DNA from: Testudinibacter crocodili
Lineage (GTDB): Bacteria > Pseudomonadota > Gammaproteobacteria > Enterobacterales > Pasteurellaceae
NCBI GenBank assembly: GCA_006228005.1
Contig: VDHG01000091.1
Coordinates: forward strand, 1-54,014
Direction: 5' to 3'
DNA length: 54,014 nt
The notes under the pieces were generated by a model. That model made no database searches. It was not told the DNA's origin and saw only the letters and a program-made list of their open reading frames with translations. Both the position numbers and the translations under genes were made by a program. Below, piece after piece: positions 19,772-30,612 of the stretch (positions are counted from its first letter, which is position 1; each line of letters opens with the position of its first letter).

Positions 19772-19940
19772 ACTAATTTTGTCTTGGCGCTGGCTGCGCA
19801 ATCTTGCTAAAATAATCGAAACGGTTTTTACTTTTCAAATGATATGCTTAAGTAGAATCCGATATAAGCTGGCAATTATCCTGAAATGGCTGTCATTCTC
19901 GTGTCCTAACGATAAAAACACATAAGGGTGAGCAATTTAT

Positions 19941-20669
19941 ATGCTATTGAAAAAAAACTCAACACCTCCGTCGACAACGCTGTCCCCCCATGGACACCGT
20001 TGTATGGGCATCTGTCGGTTTTTATCACCCGTTTTAAAATATGTAGCCTTTTTTCTCTCATTTTTTGCTATTCTGGTGTTATTGACTGATCAATTGATCG
20101 GCTTTTATGTGCGAAAAAATATCTATGATGACATAAACGCCGTACCGCACCGCCCTTATGCGCTAGTGTTGGGAACCTCACGCTATTTTAGCGATAATTC
20201 ACTTAACTTGTTTTATTACAACCGATTACTGGCTGCACAGCAATTGATAAAAAACAATAAAGTGGATTATTTATTGTTGAGTGGAGATAATCGCACTCCA
20301 CAATACAACGAGCCACGCAACATGTTTTATGATCTGCGCAAACTTGGCGTTAACAGTGAGTTTATGTATTTGGATTTTGCCGGTTTTCGTACCCTGGATT
20401 CAGTGATCCGCGCCAAAACCATTTTCCACGCCAATTCCATCACTATTGTTTCACAAAAATTCCACTGTGAACGGGCCTTATTTATCGCCCAATACTACAA
20501 TATCGATGCTATTTGCTATGTGGCGGAATATCCAAGCGGTCATTACAGCGTCAGAGTACGCGAATTTTTCGCACGTCTTTACATGATCTGGGATCTGTTA
20601 ACCGAAAAAGGCCCTTATTTTTTGGGAGAATCCGAGCCACTACCGCCGCCTCTGATGTTAGAAGGCTAG
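19941..20669 (+). CDS. sanA: SanA-like DUF218 inner-membrane protein
   Basis: A 242-residue protein of the ElyC/SanA/YdcF (DUF218) family. Seen: one N-terminal membrane segment (VAFFLSFFAILVLLTDQLIG, about 36-56) after a polar 30-residue leader, then the DUF218 core ALVLGTSRYF, YLLLSGDNRTPQYNEPRNM, DFAGFRTLDSVIRA and QKFHCERALFIA. E. coli SanA affects envelope permeability to vancomycin. A clear AAGGGTGAGC site lies before the ATG. It lies just upstream of rsxA, but 78 bases separate them. Confidence 0.92.
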   Translation: MLLKKNSTPPSTTLSPHGHRCMGICRFLSPVLKYVAFFLSFFAILVLLTDQLIGFYVRKNIYDDINAVPHRPYALVLGTSRYFSDNSLNLFYYNRLLAAQQLIKNNKVDYLLLSGDNRTPQYNEPRNMFYDLRKLGVNSEFMYLDFAGFRTLDSVIRAKTIFHANSITIVSQKFHCERALFIAQYYNIDAICYVAEYPSGHYSVRVREFFARLYMIWDLLTEKGPYFLGESEPLPPPLMLEG

Positions 20670-20747
20670 AATTTAATCTGTTTTAAGTATTGTTCTTCAT
20701 TAGAGAAACGGGGATAATATCGCTCTGTTTTTTTCAGTTGAAATATT

Positions 20748-21329
20748 ATGATTGATTACCTTTTATTAATGATTGGTACCGCACTTGTCAACAACTTTGT
20801 CCTAATCAAATTTTTAGGACTCTGTCCGTTTATGGGCGTATCAAAAAAAATTGAAACTGCAATCGGTATGGGACTGGCAACAACATTTGTGTTGACGGTT
20901 GCCTCCCTTTGCTCGTATTTGATTGATCGTTATATTTTGCTGCCGCTAAGCGCTGAATTTTTACGCACTTTAGTCTTTATTTTAGTCATCGCTGTCGTTG
21001 TCCAATTTACCGAAATGGTGATCCACAAAACCAGCCCGGCACTTTATCGACTGCTCGGTATCTTTTTGCCATTGATTACCACCAACTGTGCGGTGCTCGG
21101 CGTGGCATTGCTGAATATCAATCTTGCGCATAACTTAGTGCAGTCAGTATTGTATGGTTTCAGTGCCGCCTTAGGTTTTTCATTAGTGTTGGTGCTATTT
21201 GCGGCACTGCGTGAACGCTTGAGCGCCGCTGACGTGCCAACACCATTTCGTGGTGCTTCGATTGCACTGATCACCGCAGGACTGATGTCGCTGGCATTTT
21301 TGGGTTTCACTGGACTGGTGCCGAACTGA
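20748..21329 (+). CDS. rsxA: electron transport complex subunit RsxA (RnfA)
   Basis: A 193-residue, six-helix membrane subunit of the Rnf/Rsx complex. Seen: [19 protein letters not shown] and the half-conserved [17 protein letters not shown], each with the cysteine (GLCPF, TNCAV) that in the family holds an intramembrane iron-sulfur centre with RsxE. First gene of rsxABCDGE-nth. Its stop overlaps the rsxB start by one base (TGATG). Confidence 0.97.
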   Translation: MIDYLLLMIGTALVNNFVLIKFLGLCPFMGVSKKIETAIGMGLATTFVLTVASLCSYLIDRYILLPLSAEFLRTLVFILVIAVVVQFTEMVIHKTSPALYRLLGIFLPLITTNCAVLGVALLNINLAHNLVQSVLYGFSAALGFSLVLVLFAALRERLSAADVPTPFRGASIALITAGLMSLAFLGFTGLVPN

Positions 21330-21958
21330 TGGAACTCTTCAGTCAATTAACCGCACTTCACTGGGTGCTGATCATTATTGCTTTTCTCGCCTTAATTTTT
21401 GGCGCAGTACTCGGTTTTTCATCGATTAAACTGAAAGTAGAAAGTGATCCAATTGTCGATCAAATTGATGCTATTTTGCCACAAAGTCAATGCGGACAAT
21501 GCGGTTACCCCGGCTGCCGACCTTATGCTGAAGCAATTGCCAACGGCGACATCATCACTAAATGTGTACCCGGTGGACAACCGCTGGTGGTACAACTGGC
21601 TGATATGCTGGGCGTTGAGGTGCCAAAAACCGATTTTGATGAAGGTGCGCCTGAAGTCAAAGTCGCTTTTATCCATGAAGATATGTGCATTGGCTGTACC
21701 AAATGCATTCAAGCCTGTCCGGTCGATGCCATTATCGGCGCAAACAAAACGCTGCACACTGTTATTGCCGATCTCTGCACCGGCTGCGAATTATGTGTTG
21801 CGCCTTGTCCAACCGATTGTATTACCATGGAACCGATCAAAACTGACATCGACCACTGGAACTGGAAATTTGATCCAAAACTGGTGATTCCAATCTTGAA
21901 TATCAATCAAAAAAACACGATTACTGCTCACAACAGCGTTGGAGTGCGGCATGACTGA
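21329..21958 (+). CDS. rsxB: electron transport complex subunit RsxB (RnfB)
   Basis: A 209-residue ferredoxin-like subunit. Seen: an N-terminal membrane anchor ([19 protein letters not shown]), a [4Fe-4S] motif [15 protein letters not shown], and two further clusters [12 protein letters not shown] and [12 protein letters not shown]. It passes electrons within the complex. Overlaps the rsxA stop by one base and the rsxC start by eight, so the three are translationally linked. Confidence 0.97.
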   Translation: MELFSQLTALHWVLIIIAFLALIFGAVLGFSSIKLKVESDPIVDQIDAILPQSQCGQCGYPGCRPYAEAIANGDIITKCVPGGQPLVVQLADMLGVEVPKTDFDEGAPEVKVAFIHEDMCIGCTKCIQACPVDAIIGANKTLHTVIADLCTGCELCVAPCPTDCITMEPIKTDIDHWNWKFDPKLVIPILNINQKNTITAHNSVGVRHD

Positions 21959-24053
21959 TATTATTGAACGCATCAATGCTAATCGCCTCTGGCAATTCCC
22001 CGGCGGTATTCATCCAGCCGAGATGAAATCCCAATCCAATCAGAAAAAGATTGGACGAATTGCCTACGGCGAACAGTGCGGTGAACGCTTTTATATTCCG
22101 CTGAAACAGCATGTCGGCGAAGCAGCGGAACTGCTCGTCAATATCGGGGACAAGGTGCTGAAAGGACAAGCGCTGACCCACAGCCAACACTTCAGCAAAC
22201 TGCCGGTTCATGCACCAACATCCGGGAAAATTATTGATATTGGCAACTATCCCGCCAACCACCCATCGGGCTTGTCCGAACCCATTTTAGTCTTGGAAGC
22301 CGACGGTGCCGATCAGTGGCGTGACCGCACTTTGCCTGATGATTTTATGACCTTCAGCGCTGAGCAGCTGCTCACCCGTATTTATCAAGCCGGCATCGCT
22401 GGTCTTGGCGGTGCGGTTTTTCCCAGTGCCAATAAAATCCGTCATGTCACCAGCGGCATTAAATTGTTGATTATCAACGGTGCTGAATGTGAACCTTATA
22501 TCACCTGTGATGATCGTCTGATGCAAGATTATACCGCTGAAATGCTGGAAGGTATCCGTATTCTGCGCTATCTGACCCGTCCAGAAAAGGTGATTTTCGC
22601 GATTGAAGACAATAAACCCGCAGCGATTCAAGCGGTGAAGCACGCCTTACAAGGCGCAAATGATATCGATTTGCGGGTGATTCCGACGATTTATCCCTCT
22701 GGAGCGTCCAAACAGCTGATTCAAATTTTAACTGGATTGGAAGTGCCAAAAAATGCCCGTTCTTCTTCATTAGGGATTTTAATGCATAATGTCGGCACTG
22801 CTTTTGCGATTAAAAGAGCGGTGCTCGATGACGAGCCATTAATTGAACGGGTCGTGACCTTAACGGGTGATAAAATCCCACAACCACGCAATTACTGGGT
22901 TCGTTTAGGAACGCCGATTGCCGCCTTGCTCGAACAGGTGAATTATCAGTCAGATTCTCGTCTACCAATTTTTGTTGGTGGTCCGATGATGGGCTATATT
23001 CTACCAAATCCACAAGCACCGGTCACCAAAATGACCAACTGCCTGATTGCACCGGATCATTTCGAATATGCGCCACCACCGCCGGAACAGAGCTGTATCC
23101 GTTGTTCCAGCTGTTCTGATGCCTGTCCGGTACAACTACTGCCACAGCAATTATATTGGTTTGCACGCAGTGAAGATCATGAAAAATCTGAGCAATATGA
23201 CCTCAGCTCCTGTATTGAATGCGGCGTATGCGCTTATGTTTGTCCGAGCAATATTCCACTGATTCAATATTTCCGTCAGGAAAAAGCCAAGATAGCTGAG
23301 ATTAAACATAAAGAACGCTTAGCGGAAGAAGCCAAAGTGCGGTTTGAACAGCGTGAAGCACGCTTGTTGAAAGAGAAACAGCAGCGCGAATTGCGGGCAC
23401 AGCAGGCGGCAGAAAAACGCCGTCAAGAGATTGCGCAGCAAAAAGGGCAAGATCCGGTCAAAGCCGCTCTTGAACGTTTGAAAGCTAAAAAAGCCGCACA
23501 AGCCGATGCTGAAGCCCAAAATCATTCGACACCACAACCTATTATCAGCGACAATGGGGAAATTGTACCGGACAATCGTGCTTTGATCGCACAACGCAAA
23601 GCGCTACGTCAGGCTAGAGAACAAGCGCAACTCGCTAGACCTGAAAGTGCGATTAGCGACCAGCATGATGAGCCAACGAATGATACAAAACGCAATGAAA
23701 CACAACCAAAATCTGCCGCTGTTACCGCCGCTATTGCCCGAGCCAAAGCTAAAAAAGCTGCCACTCCATCGCTAAGTCCAACTTCAAACAACGAAGAGAA
23801 TAAGCCAAGTGCGGTCAGTGAAAGTGATGACCCACGCAAAGCCGCTGTTGCCGCCGCGATTGCCCGAGCCAAAGCCAAAAAAGCCGCCACTCAACCGGTA
23901 GATCCAACCTCAAATAGCGCAGAAGCTAAGCCAAGTGCGGTCACCGAAACCGATGACCCACGCAAAGCAGCAGTTGCCGCCGCCATTGCCCGAGCCAAAG
24001 CCAAAAAAGCGGCGCAACAAAATAGTGCTATCAGCAATATTGACAAATTATAG
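21951..24053 (+). CDS. rsxC: electron transport complex subunit RsxC (RnfC)
   Basis: A 700-residue peripheral subunit with NADH/FMN-binding and two [4Fe-4S] motifs, [13 protein letters not shown] and [13 protein letters not shown] (about residues 383-432). Upstream are [13 protein letters not shown] and [15 protein letters not shown]. After about 450 it changes to a charged Ala/Lys/Gln/Glu-rich helical tail with tandem repeats (listed separately). The ATG at 21951 follows GGAG and lies inside the end of rsxB; an upstream TTG was rejected. Confidence 0.96.
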   Translation: MTDIIERINANRLWQFPGGIHPAEMKSQSNQKKIGRIAYGEQCGERFYIPLKQHVGEAAELLVNIGDKVLKGQALTHSQHFSKLPVHAPTSGKIIDIGNYPANHPSGLSEPILVLEADGADQWRDRTLPDDFMTFSAEQLLTRIYQAGIAGLGGAVFPSANKIRHVTSGIKLLIINGAECEPYITCDDRLMQDYTAEMLEGIRILRYLTRPEKVIFAIEDNKPAAIQAVKHALQGANDIDLRVIPTIYPSGASKQLIQILTGLEVPKNARSSSLGILMHNVGTAFAIKRAVLDDEPLIERVVTLTGDKIPQPRNYWVRLGTPIAALLEQVNYQSDSRLPIFVGGPMMGYILPNPQAPVTKMTNCLIAPDHFEYAPPPPEQSCIRCSSCSDACPVQLLPQQLYWFARSEDHEKSEQYDLSSCIECGVCAYVCPSNIPLIQYFRQEKAKIAEIKHKERLAEEAKVRFEQREARLLKEKQQRELRAQQAAEKRRQEIAQQKGQDPVKAALERLKAKKAAQADAEAQNHSTPQPIISDNGEIVPDNRALIAQRKALRQAREQAQLARPESAISDQHDEPTNDTKRNETQPKSAAVTAAIARAKAKKAATPSLSPTSNNEENKPSAVSESDDPRKAAVAAAIARAKAKKAATQPVDPTSNSAEAKPSAVTETDDPRKAAVAAAIARAKAKKAAQQNSAISNIDKL
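23752..24003 (+). repeat. two tandem 126-bp repeats in the rsxC tail, each with an uptake sequence
   Basis: Two in-frame units of 42 codons (starting [14 protein letters not shown] and [14 protein letters not shown]) share the ending [17 protein letters not shown], and partial copies of the same [12 protein letters not shown] segment flank them. Each unit contains AAGTGCGGT (23807-23815 and 23933-23941, exactly 126 apart), read as part of Pro-Ser-Ala-Val. Copy number could vary by recombination. Confidence 0.85.
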
Positions 24054-24061
24054 GGAAAAAT

Positions 24062-25141
24062 ATGTTTAAAATGACCAGTTCCCCGCATACTCACTCCAGC
24101 AATTTAACTGCCCGTTTTATGTTGTGGGTGATTGCTGCGATGCTGCCTGCGATTGCTGTGCAGTGGTATTATTTTGGCGTAGGCGTGCTGATTCAAATCG
24201 TATTGGCAGCCAGTTTTGCCTACGGCTTAGAACTCGTGGTGACACTGTTGCGCCGCAAACCCATTTTCTTTTATGTTGCCGATTTCAGTGTAATTTTAAC
24301 GGCCTTAATTTTGGCGGTCGCAATTCCGCCCTACGCCCCTTACTGGATTATTTTAATCGGTACTTTTTGTGCCGTGATTCTTGGCAAACATGTGTATGGC
24401 GGCTTAGGGCAAAACCCATTTAACCCGGCGATGGTCGGTTATGTGGTGCTATTGATCTCCTTCCCATTGCAAATGACCAGTTGGATGCCGCCGATTACAT
24501 TATTACATGAGCCTCCGACTTGGAATGATGGTATCAGCCTGATTTTCAATGACATCAGCAGCGACGGTTATTCCTTGTTGCAGTTGGTCGGCACCATTGA
24601 CGGTATCAGTCAAGCGACTCCGCTGGATTCAATCAAGAGCGGTTTGCACAATCAACAATCCCTAAACAACATTCTGCGCTCACCCATTTTCAGCCGCAGT
24701 CAGTGGTTCGATTTTCTGGGCACTGGCTGGTGGCAGCTCAACCTAGCATTTTTGCTCGGTGGTTTGTTATTGCTATGGAAAAAAATTATTCATTGGCAAA
24801 TTCCGACCGCACTTTTACTCAGTTTAACCCTGCTTAGTGCAGCAAACTGGCTGCTGGCACCACAGATCGCACTAAACCCGCTAGCACAACTACTGAGCGG
24901 AGCCACTATGTTCTGCGCTTTCTTTATCGCCACCGATCCGGTGACAGCGTCAATCACCCCGAAAGGCAAGCTGGTATTTGGTGCGTTAGTGGGTTTTTTA
25001 ATCTATATTATCCGCTACTATGGCAACTATCCTGATGCCGTCGCCTTTGCGATTTTGCTGGCCAATATCAGTGTGCCGTTAATCGATCACTACACCCGAC
25101 CACGAGTTTACGGTTACCGGGTCAATAACCTAAACAAATAG
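24062..25141 (+). CDS. rsxD: electron transport complex subunit RsxD (RnfD)
   Basis: A 359-residue NqrB/RnfD-family membrane subunit. Seen: multiple membrane helices, [23 protein letters not shown], the [11 protein letters not shown] segment whose threonine carries covalent FMN in the family, and [30 protein letters not shown] aligns with the start of E. coli RsxD, supporting the first ATG. It lies 8 bases after rsxC. Confidence 0.96.
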   Translation: MFKMTSSPHTHSSNLTARFMLWVIAAMLPAIAVQWYYFGVGVLIQIVLAASFAYGLELVVTLLRRKPIFFYVADFSVILTALILAVAIPPYAPYWIILIGTFCAVILGKHVYGGLGQNPFNPAMVGYVVLLISFPLQMTSWMPPITLLHEPPTWNDGISLIFNDISSDGYSLLQLVGTIDGISQATPLDSIKSGLHNQQSLNNILRSPIFSRSQWFDFLGTGWWQLNLAFLLGGLLLLWKKIIHWQIPTALLLSLTLLSAANWLLAPQIALNPLAQLLSGATMFCAFFIATDPVTASITPKGKLVFGALVGFLIYIIRYYGNYPDAVAFAILLANISVPLIDHYTRPRVYGYRVNNLNK

Positions 25142-25150
25142 GAACGAGCG

Positions 25151-25771
25151 ATGCTGAAAACCACATTTCGATCTGCCGTCATTTTGGCATTTGTCGCCCT
25201 GCTCTGCACCGCACTTTCAATCGGTGTTTTTCTGCTGACCCGTGATCGTATTCAAAACGCAGCGTTAAACCAGCAGCGACAGCTGCTAAACCAAGTGATT
25301 CCGGCTGATTATTTTGATAATGCTTTAATCGACGCTTGTGTCGTACCGGATCAAAAGCGTTACCCATTTTTAAAAGCGATTTATATCGCCCGTAAACAGG
25401 ACGAAATCAGCGCATATGCAATAAAAGCCAGCACCAATCAAGGCTATTCCGGGCGGATCGACATTTTGCTCGGCATCCGCCCTGACGGAACGGTGTTGGG
25501 TGTGCGGGTATTAAATCACAAAGAAACCCCTGGCTTAGGCGACAAAATTGAGGCAGAGAAATCCGATTGGATCTACAGTTTTGATCAGCAGCTATTCTCG
25601 CTGGAAAACCAGCAGCAATGGGCAGTGAAAAAAGACGGTGGCAAGTTTGATCAATTTGCCGGTGCCACTATCACCCCAAGAGCGGTTGTCAATGCGGTAA
25701 AACAAGCGGCGCTAACGGTTATCACCGACTTCAAACGGTCGTCGCTAACACAATTTCCAGCTTGTGATTAA
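25151..25771 (+). CDS. rsxG: electron transport complex subunit RsxG (RnfG)
   Basis: A 206-residue subunit with one N-terminal membrane helix ([21 protein letters not shown]) and a periplasmic FMN-binding domain. Seen: [25 protein letters not shown] and the flavinylation motif [13 protein letters not shown], in which a threonine takes FMN by a phosphoester bond. Starts 9 bases after rsxD with an AGGA site. Confidence 0.96.
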   Translation: MLKTTFRSAVILAFVALLCTALSIGVFLLTRDRIQNAALNQQRQLLNQVIPADYFDNALIDACVVPDQKRYPFLKAIYIARKQDEISAYAIKASTNQGYSGRIDILLGIRPDGTVLGVRVLNHKETPGLGDKIEAEKSDWIYSFDQQLFSLENQQQWAVKKDGGKFDQFAGATITPRAVVNAVKQAALTVITDFKRSSLTQFPACD

Positions 25772-25782
25772 GAGGAAGAAAT

Positions 25783-26487
25783 ATGTCTGAAACCACAGTA
25801 AAAAACAGCCTTGGCGAAATTGAAATTCATGATATTACGCCAGTCGTTAGCAACACTGATTGGCAAGGAATTTTTCGTCAGGGCTTGTGGGATAACAATT
25901 CGACCCTAGTTCAATTGCTAGGTCTTTGCCCGCTGTTGGCAGTTTCGAACAGTGTTACCCACGCGCTTGGGTTGGGATTGGCAACCATGTTGGTGCTAAT
26001 CTGCACCAATTCCATCGTTTCACTGTGCCGCCGCGCAATTCCGCACGCAATCCGAATCCCGATTTATGTGATGATTATCGCAGCAACTGTCACCGGCGTA
26101 CAGTTGTTAATGAACGCCTTTGTCTATGACTTATATTTGGCATTGGGAATTTTCATTCCGTTGATCGTCACCAACTGTATCGTGATCGGGCGCGCCGAAG
26201 CCTTTGCCAGTAAAAATGCAGTATTACCATCGATGTTTGACGGCTTTTCAATGGGACTTGGCATGACATGCAGCCTGTTTGTACTGGGCGCAATGCGAGA
26301 AATTTTAGGCAGTGGCACGCTATTTGCCGGGTTGGATCAACTGTTCGGCAGTTGGGCGAAGGCACTTCGCCTTGAGATTCTACATGTCGATACCAGCTTT
26401 CTGTTGGCAATTCTGCCGCCGGGTGCTTTTATTGGCTTGGGCTTAATCTTGGCGCTGAAAAACCTGATCGATAATAAAAAAGGATAA
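25783..26487 (+). CDS. rsxE: electron transport complex subunit RsxE (RnfE)
   Basis: A 234-residue six-helix membrane subunit paired with RsxA. Seen: [22 protein letters not shown] and [20 protein letters not shown], each with the conserved cysteine. Compared with E. coli it has an extra polar N-terminus of about 25 residues; the ATG follows AAGAGGAAG, so this start looks real. Its stop shares one base with an uptake sequence that fills the gap to nth. Confidence 0.96.
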   Translation: MSETTVKNSLGEIEIHDITPVVSNTDWQGIFRQGLWDNNSTLVQLLGLCPLLAVSNSVTHALGLGLATMLVLICTNSIVSLCRRAIPHAIRIPIYVMIIAATVTGVQLLMNAFVYDLYLALGIFIPLIVTNCIVIGRAEAFASKNAVLPSMFDGFSMGLGMTCSLFVLGAMREILGSGTLFAGLDQLFGSWAKALRLEILHVDTSFLLAILPPGAFIGLGLILALKNLIDNKKG

Positions 26488-26495
26488 AGTGCGGT

Positions 26496-27131
26496 ATGAA
26501 TCAGCAAAAACGAATTGAAATTCTAACACGCCTGCGTGACGCCAACCCAAAACCAACCACTGAACTCAACTTCAGCTCACCGTTCGAGCTGTTGATTGCG
26601 GTGATCCTTTCGGCGCAAGCTACCGATAAAGGGGTCAACAAAGCCACTGATAAGCTGTTTCCGGTTGCTAACACTGCACAAGCGATCTGGGATTTAGGCG
26701 TGGATGGCTTGAAAGAATACATTAAAACCATTGGGTTATATAACAGCAAAGCAGAAAATGTGATCAAAACCTGCCGCTTACTGTTGGATCTGCACCACGG
26801 CGAAGTGCCGGAGTCACGCGAAGCGCTGGAAGCGCTGCCTGGTGTTGGGCGGAAAACTGCAAACGTGGTGCTGAATACCGCTTTCGGTTGGCCGACAATT
26901 GCTGTTGATACTCATATCTTTCGGGTGTCAAACCGCACCAACTTTGCCCCCGGCAAAGACGTGGTGAAAGTAGAAGAAAAACTGCTAAAAGTCGTACCAA
27001 AAGAATTCAAAGTTGACGTGCACCATTGGCTGATTCTGCACGGGCGCTATACCTGCATCGCCCGCAAACCGCGCTGTGGCGCCTGTATTATCGAAGATTT
27101 GTGTGAATTCAAAGACAAAACGGAATATTGA
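26496..27131 (+). CDS. nth: endonuclease III
   Basis: A DNA glycosylase/AP lyase that removes oxidised pyrimidines. The 211 residues match the family. Seen: helix-hairpin-helix LPGVGRKTANVVL with the catalytic lysine, the aspartate in AVDTHIFRV, and the [4Fe-4S] loop CIARKPRCGACIIEDLC. Last gene of the rsx operon, as in E. coli. AAGTGCGGT (26487-26495) lies directly against the ATG; the likely ribosome-binding site AAGGA is upstream of it. Confidence 0.97.
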   Translation: MNQQKRIEILTRLRDANPKPTTELNFSSPFELLIAVILSAQATDKGVNKATDKLFPVANTAQAIWDLGVDGLKEYIKTIGLYNSKAENVIKTCRLLLDLHHGEVPESREALEALPGVGRKTANVVLNTAFGWPTIAVDTHIFRVSNRTNFAPGKDVVKVEEKLLKVVPKEFKVDVHHWLILHGRYTCIARKPRCGACIIEDLCEFKDKTEY

Positions 27132-27139
27132 CACCGATA

Positions 27140-27162
27140 AAAGTGCGGTCTGACCGCACTTT
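27140..27162. terminator. paired uptake sequences forming a terminator between nth and ribE
   Basis: AAAGTGCGGTC and GACCGCACTTT face each other across a single T, giving an 11-bp inverted repeat between convergent nth and ribE. Opposed USS pairs acting as terminators are well known in Pasteurellaceae. The repeat ends in T3 in either direction. Confidence 0.8.
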
Positions 27163-27177
27163 GAATATAAACCACAG

Positions 27178-27786
27178 CTACTTTCTGTCTAAATAGCGCT
27201 CTACCGTATCCACAACTGCCTGAGTTTGCGAGTCGATTTCGATATTGACTTTGTCACCAATTTTTTTCTGTCCAATAATGGTTCGTTGCAACGTTTCCGG
27301 AATCAAGTTGACACAAAAACGGCTCTCTGCCACCGCACCAATGGTCAAACTGATGCCATCAATGGCGACATAACCTTTGGTCAGAATATATTTAATCAGC
27401 TGTGGTTGTTGCAGTTGAAACCAAATTTGATAGTTGTTCTCTGTTTCGATAATCCGCTCGATGAGCGCCATGCTATACACATGACCGGAGAGCATATGCC
27501 CACCGATTTCATCACCGATTTTCATCGCACGCTCGATATTAATTTCGTCTCCCGGTTGCAAATCCCCCAGATTGGTGATCCGCAAAGTCTCCTGCATCAG
27601 GTCAAAGCTCAATAAATCGCCGTCAATTCTGGTCACGGTCAAACATACCCCGTTATGTGCTACTGAAGCCCCCAATTTCAACCCGTCCAATAAATCCGAT
27701 GGCATTTTGATGATATGGGTTTGAAAATCTTTTTTTGTTTCAATTGATTCAATTCGGGCTTTACCCTGTATAATGCCTGTAAACAT
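27178..27786 (-). CDS. ribE: riboflavin synthase, alpha subunit
   Basis: Makes riboflavin by dismutation of two 6,7-dimethyl-8-ribityllumazine molecules. The 202 residues hold two lumazine-binding repeats, starting MFTGIIQG and again near [10 protein letters not shown], with [13 protein letters not shown] and [12 protein letters not shown] as equivalent strands. Divergent from norM/hmrM with 80 bases between, the same arrangement as E. coli ribC (ribE)-mdtK. That gap is too short for an FMN riboswitch. Confidence 0.97.
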   Translation of the reverse strand: MFTGIIQGKARIESIETKKDFQTHIIKMPSDLLDGLKLGASVAHNGVCLTVTRIDGDLLSFDLMQETLRITNLGDLQPGDEINIERAMKIGDEIGGHMLSGHVYSMALIERIIETENNYQIWFQLQQPQLIKYILTKGYVAIDGISLTIGAVAESRFCVNLIPETLQRTIIGQKKIGDKVNIEIDSQTQAVVDTVERYLDRK

Positions 27787-27866
27787 ATTTGCTCTCTTGA
27801 GTTATTTATTATTCAAATTAACACTCAGATTATAAATCTTTTTCCTAAATTAGGCAGAATTTATTT

Positions 27867-29264
27867 ATGCTAAAGTTCACTGCAAACGGTCAACACCGTA
27901 TAGAAATGCGACAATTAATTAAAATCGCCTTACCGATTTTGATCGCACAAATTGCGCAAAGTTCGATGGGGATGATCGATACGATTATGGCAGGGCGTGT
28001 CAGTGCAGCTGACATGGCAGCCATTTCGATCGGTGCTTCCATCTGGTTTCCGTTGGTGCTGTTCGGGCATGGATTGTTGCTGGCGCTGCCTCCAACTATC
28101 GCTTATCTCAACGGTTCAGGACAACGCAAACGGATTGCTCATCAAGTACGGCAAGGCATCTGGATCGTACTATTGATCAGCATGCCATTGTTTGCTTTAA
28201 TCTATAACAGCTATGTTATTGTTGATTTTATGGGAATGGAACCACGCTTAGCGACAATATCCAGCCAATATTTACAGGCGATGGCATTCGGAATCGTGCC
28301 GTATTTGTTGATGATCAACTTTCGCGGTTTAAATGATGGCTTGGCAAAAACCAAGCCGGCAATGGTGATCGGCTTTATCGGTTTGTTGCTGAATATTCCA
28401 CTGAATTATATTTTTATTTACGGTAAACTAGGGCTACCGGCATTTGGTGCGGTAGGTTGCGGAATCGCTACCGCACTTGTCAATTGGCTGATGATGTTGA
28501 TGATTTTGATCTACTGCTACCGTGCAAAAAATCAAAAAGACTTGAAATTGTTCCCGCAACTTTTAGAAAAACCCGACTGGTTGACGCTGCGTAAACTACT
28601 CAATTTAGGCGTGCCGATTGCGCTGACGTTATGCGCCGAAGTCACTTTGTTTACCATTGTTTCACTGTTGATTGCGCCACTGGGCGCCAATGTGGTTGCC
28701 AGCCACCAAATCACCCTGCAAACCAGTTCATTTGTCTTTATGTTGCCACTCTCAATTTCAATGGCAACCACCATTTTAGTCGGGCAGCGCTTAGGAGAAC
28801 AAAATGTCGAAGGTGCGAAACAGGTCAGCTACAGCGCACTTGGCCTAGGGCTGATTGTTGCCACAGCCACCGCGATTTTAACCCTGCTGTTCCGCAGCCA
28901 AATTGCCCAGATTTTTGTCAGTGATCAAGAGGTTATTGCGATGGCGTCTTTTCTATTACTGTTTGCTGCGGCTTATCAAATTCCCGACAGTATCCAAGTG
29001 ATCGCCGGCGGTGCGCTGCGTGCCTATAAAGACACCAAAGCGATTTTGATAATCTCATTACTGTGCTATTGGGTAATCGGTATGCCGGTCGGCTACATCA
29101 GCGGTTTAACCGACTGGCTTGGTACTCCTTTGGCAGCACAAGGCTTTTGGATCGGGTTTGTATTATGCTTGACCTTTGCATCGGTTTTCTTACTACTACG
29201 TCTACGCCAAATCCAGCGCATTCCAGCAACCGCACTTTTAGCACATTTAGAACGAATTAAATAA
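27867..29264 (+). CDS. norM: MATE-family multidrug efflux pump (NorM/HmrM)
   Basis: A 465-residue, 12-helix MATE exporter coupled to Na+ or H+. Seen: [25 protein letters not shown], the [20 protein letters not shown] loop and the second-half [19 protein letters not shown]. It closely resembles H. influenzae HmrM. The first ATG has only a weak ribosome-binding site; an ATG at codon 14 is possible. Divergent from ribE. Confidence 0.94.
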   Translation: MLKFTANGQHRIEMRQLIKIALPILIAQIAQSSMGMIDTIMAGRVSAADMAAISIGASIWFPLVLFGHGLLLALPPTIAYLNGSGQRKRIAHQVRQGIWIVLLISMPLFALIYNSYVIVDFMGMEPRLATISSQYLQAMAFGIVPYLLMINFRGLNDGLAKTKPAMVIGFIGLLLNIPLNYIFIYGKLGLPAFGAVGCGIATALVNWLMMLMILIYCYRAKNQKDLKLFPQLLEKPDWLTLRKLLNLGVPIALTLCAEVTLFTIVSLLIAPLGANVVASHQITLQTSSFVFMLPLSISMATTILVGQRLGEQNVEGAKQVSYSALGLGLIVATATAILTLLFRSQIAQIFVSDQEVIAMASFLLLFAAAYQIPDSIQVIAGGALRAYKDTKAILIISLLCYWVIGMPVGYISGLTDWLGTPLAAQGFWIGFVLCLTFASVFLLLRLRQIQRIPATALLAHLERIK

Positions 29265-29275
29265 TCGGAGGAAAA

Positions 29276-30316
29276 ATGAAACCTATCATTAACGTTGCTA
29301 TTGCCGGTTTCGGCATGTCAGCTCAAGTTTTTCATGTCCCTTTTTTGCTGATTGATCCACGTTTTAACATTAAAAAGGTGTTTGAACGCAGCAGTGAAAA
29401 ATCCAAACAGAAAATTCCTGATGTGGAAGTGGTGCGGGATTTTGCCGAGCTGTTAACCGATGAGATTGATCTGGTGATTATCACCACCCCGAATTTAACG
29501 CATTATCCGTTGGCAAAACAAGCCATTAAGGCGGGCAAGCATATTATTGTAGAAAAGCCGGTCAGCGTAACCACAGATGAAGCAATCGAATTAGGTCGTC
29601 TGGCTACTGAAGCTGGAATTGTCTTCTCACCTTACCAAAACCGCCGCTGGGATAGTGGCTTTCAAGCAGTTAAAAATATCATCGCCAATAATCTGATTGG
29701 CGATATAGTGGACTATCAAGTGCGGTATGACCGCTACAGCGCCAACAAAAATCCGAAAGCATGGAAAGAAACCGGCGAAAAAGGCATTGGCTTAGTCTAT
29801 GATTTAGGGGTACATTTATTGGATCATGCGGTGGATACTTTCGGTATGCCGCAAGCACTGTTTGCCGATATTCGCTATCAGCACGAGGGAGCATTGAGCG
29901 ATGATAACTTCCAAATTTATCTATATTACCCACAATTAAAAGTGGAACTGACCGCCAGTAAATATGTCCGCGAAAAAGCACCACATCTCGCTCTACATGG
30001 TCGTCACGGCTCGTATCTCAAACAAACTATGGACATTCAAGAATCCAGACTAGCGCAAGGCATCGAACCGCGCGGCAACTGGAATCTGGAAGATGAAGCC
30101 GATTGGGGTATACTCAACACCGATCTCAACGGTATCCACTTTCGTGGCAAAATCGAATCCCCCTCCATGAGCTATGCTGCCTATTATGACAATATCTACG
30201 CCGCCATTACCGCCAATGCCCCGCTGATCGTCACCATAGCACAAGCAACAAAAGTGATGACATTACTGGAAAAATGCTTTGAAAGTGCGGCGTTACGCAA
30301 AGTAGTTACGGTTTAA
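29276..30316 (+). CDS. Gfo/Idh/MocA-family oxidoreductase (YdgJ/YhhX-like)
   Basis: A 346-residue NAD(P)-dependent dehydrogenase. Seen: the nucleotide-binding start VAIAGFGMSAQVFHVPFL, the family motif KHIIVEKPVSVT (about 93-104), FSPYQNRRWDSGF, and the active-site region VYDLGVHLLDHAVDTFG. The substrate is unknown; related proteins oxidise sugars or cyclitols. A strong CGGAGG site precedes the ATG, 11 bases after the efflux gene stop, so the two may be co-transcribed. Confidence 0.9.
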   Translation: MKPIINVAIAGFGMSAQVFHVPFLLIDPRFNIKKVFERSSEKSKQKIPDVEVVRDFAELLTDEIDLVIITTPNLTHYPLAKQAIKAGKHIIVEKPVSVTTDEAIELGRLATEAGIVFSPYQNRRWDSGFQAVKNIIANNLIGDIVDYQVRYDRYSANKNPKAWKETGEKGIGLVYDLGVHLLDHAVDTFGMPQALFADIRYQHEGALSDDNFQIYLYYPQLKVELTASKYVREKAPHLALHGRHGSYLKQTMDIQESRLAQGIEPRGNWNLEDEADWGILNTDLNGIHFRGKIESPSMSYAAYYDNIYAAITANAPLIVTIAQATKVMTLLEKCFESAALRKVVTV

Positions 30317-30330
30317 AAATTAAGCTGAAA

Positions 30331-30357
30331 AATAGGTTGGTCTACCCCCAACCTATT
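30331..30357. terminator. hairpin between the oxidoreductase gene and iscX
   Basis: AATAGGTTG and CAACCTATT form a 9-bp stem with a short C-rich loop, between convergent genes. T and A runs on the flanks are modest, so it may terminate weakly in both directions. Confidence 0.6.
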
Positions 30358-30395
30358 CAAAATGGCGAGCGCTTCAGGTAAGTGCGCCCAAGCGA

Positions 30396-30593
30396 CTAAT
30401 CATCAAACTCATCTAGCCAGAGCAATAAGATCGCTTCCAAGATTTTTTCATTAGATTTTTGCGGATCGTCATCAAATCCGTCTAGATCACAGATCCAGGC
30501 GTGCATATCGGTAAAACGTACGGTTTTAGGATCAGTATCGGGATATAACTCCGATAGCGCCCATGCAATATCTTGCGTATCCTGCCACTTCAT
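30396..30593 (-). CDS. iscX: Fe-S assembly protein IscX
   Basis: A 65-residue acidic protein, full length for IscX (YfhJ). Seen: [40 protein letters not shown] and the LLWLDEFDD end. It binds IscS and iron and tunes sulfur transfer. Last gene of the isc operon. Confidence 0.96.
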   Translation of the reverse strand: MKWQDTQDIAWALSELYPDTDPKTVRFTDMHAWICDLDGFDDDPQKSNEKILEAILLLWLDEFDD

Positions 30594-30612
30594 CTTGAAA
30601 ATCCTTTTAGAA

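Noticed and set aside
22501..22770. Long antisense frames inside rsxC and other rsx genes
   Set aside because: They mirror the codon structure of strongly supported genes and have no initiation signals or known domains.
27787..27866. FMN riboswitch upstream of ribE
   Set aside because: The whole gap is 80 bases and shared with the divergent efflux gene; too short for the element and none of its conserved parts seen.
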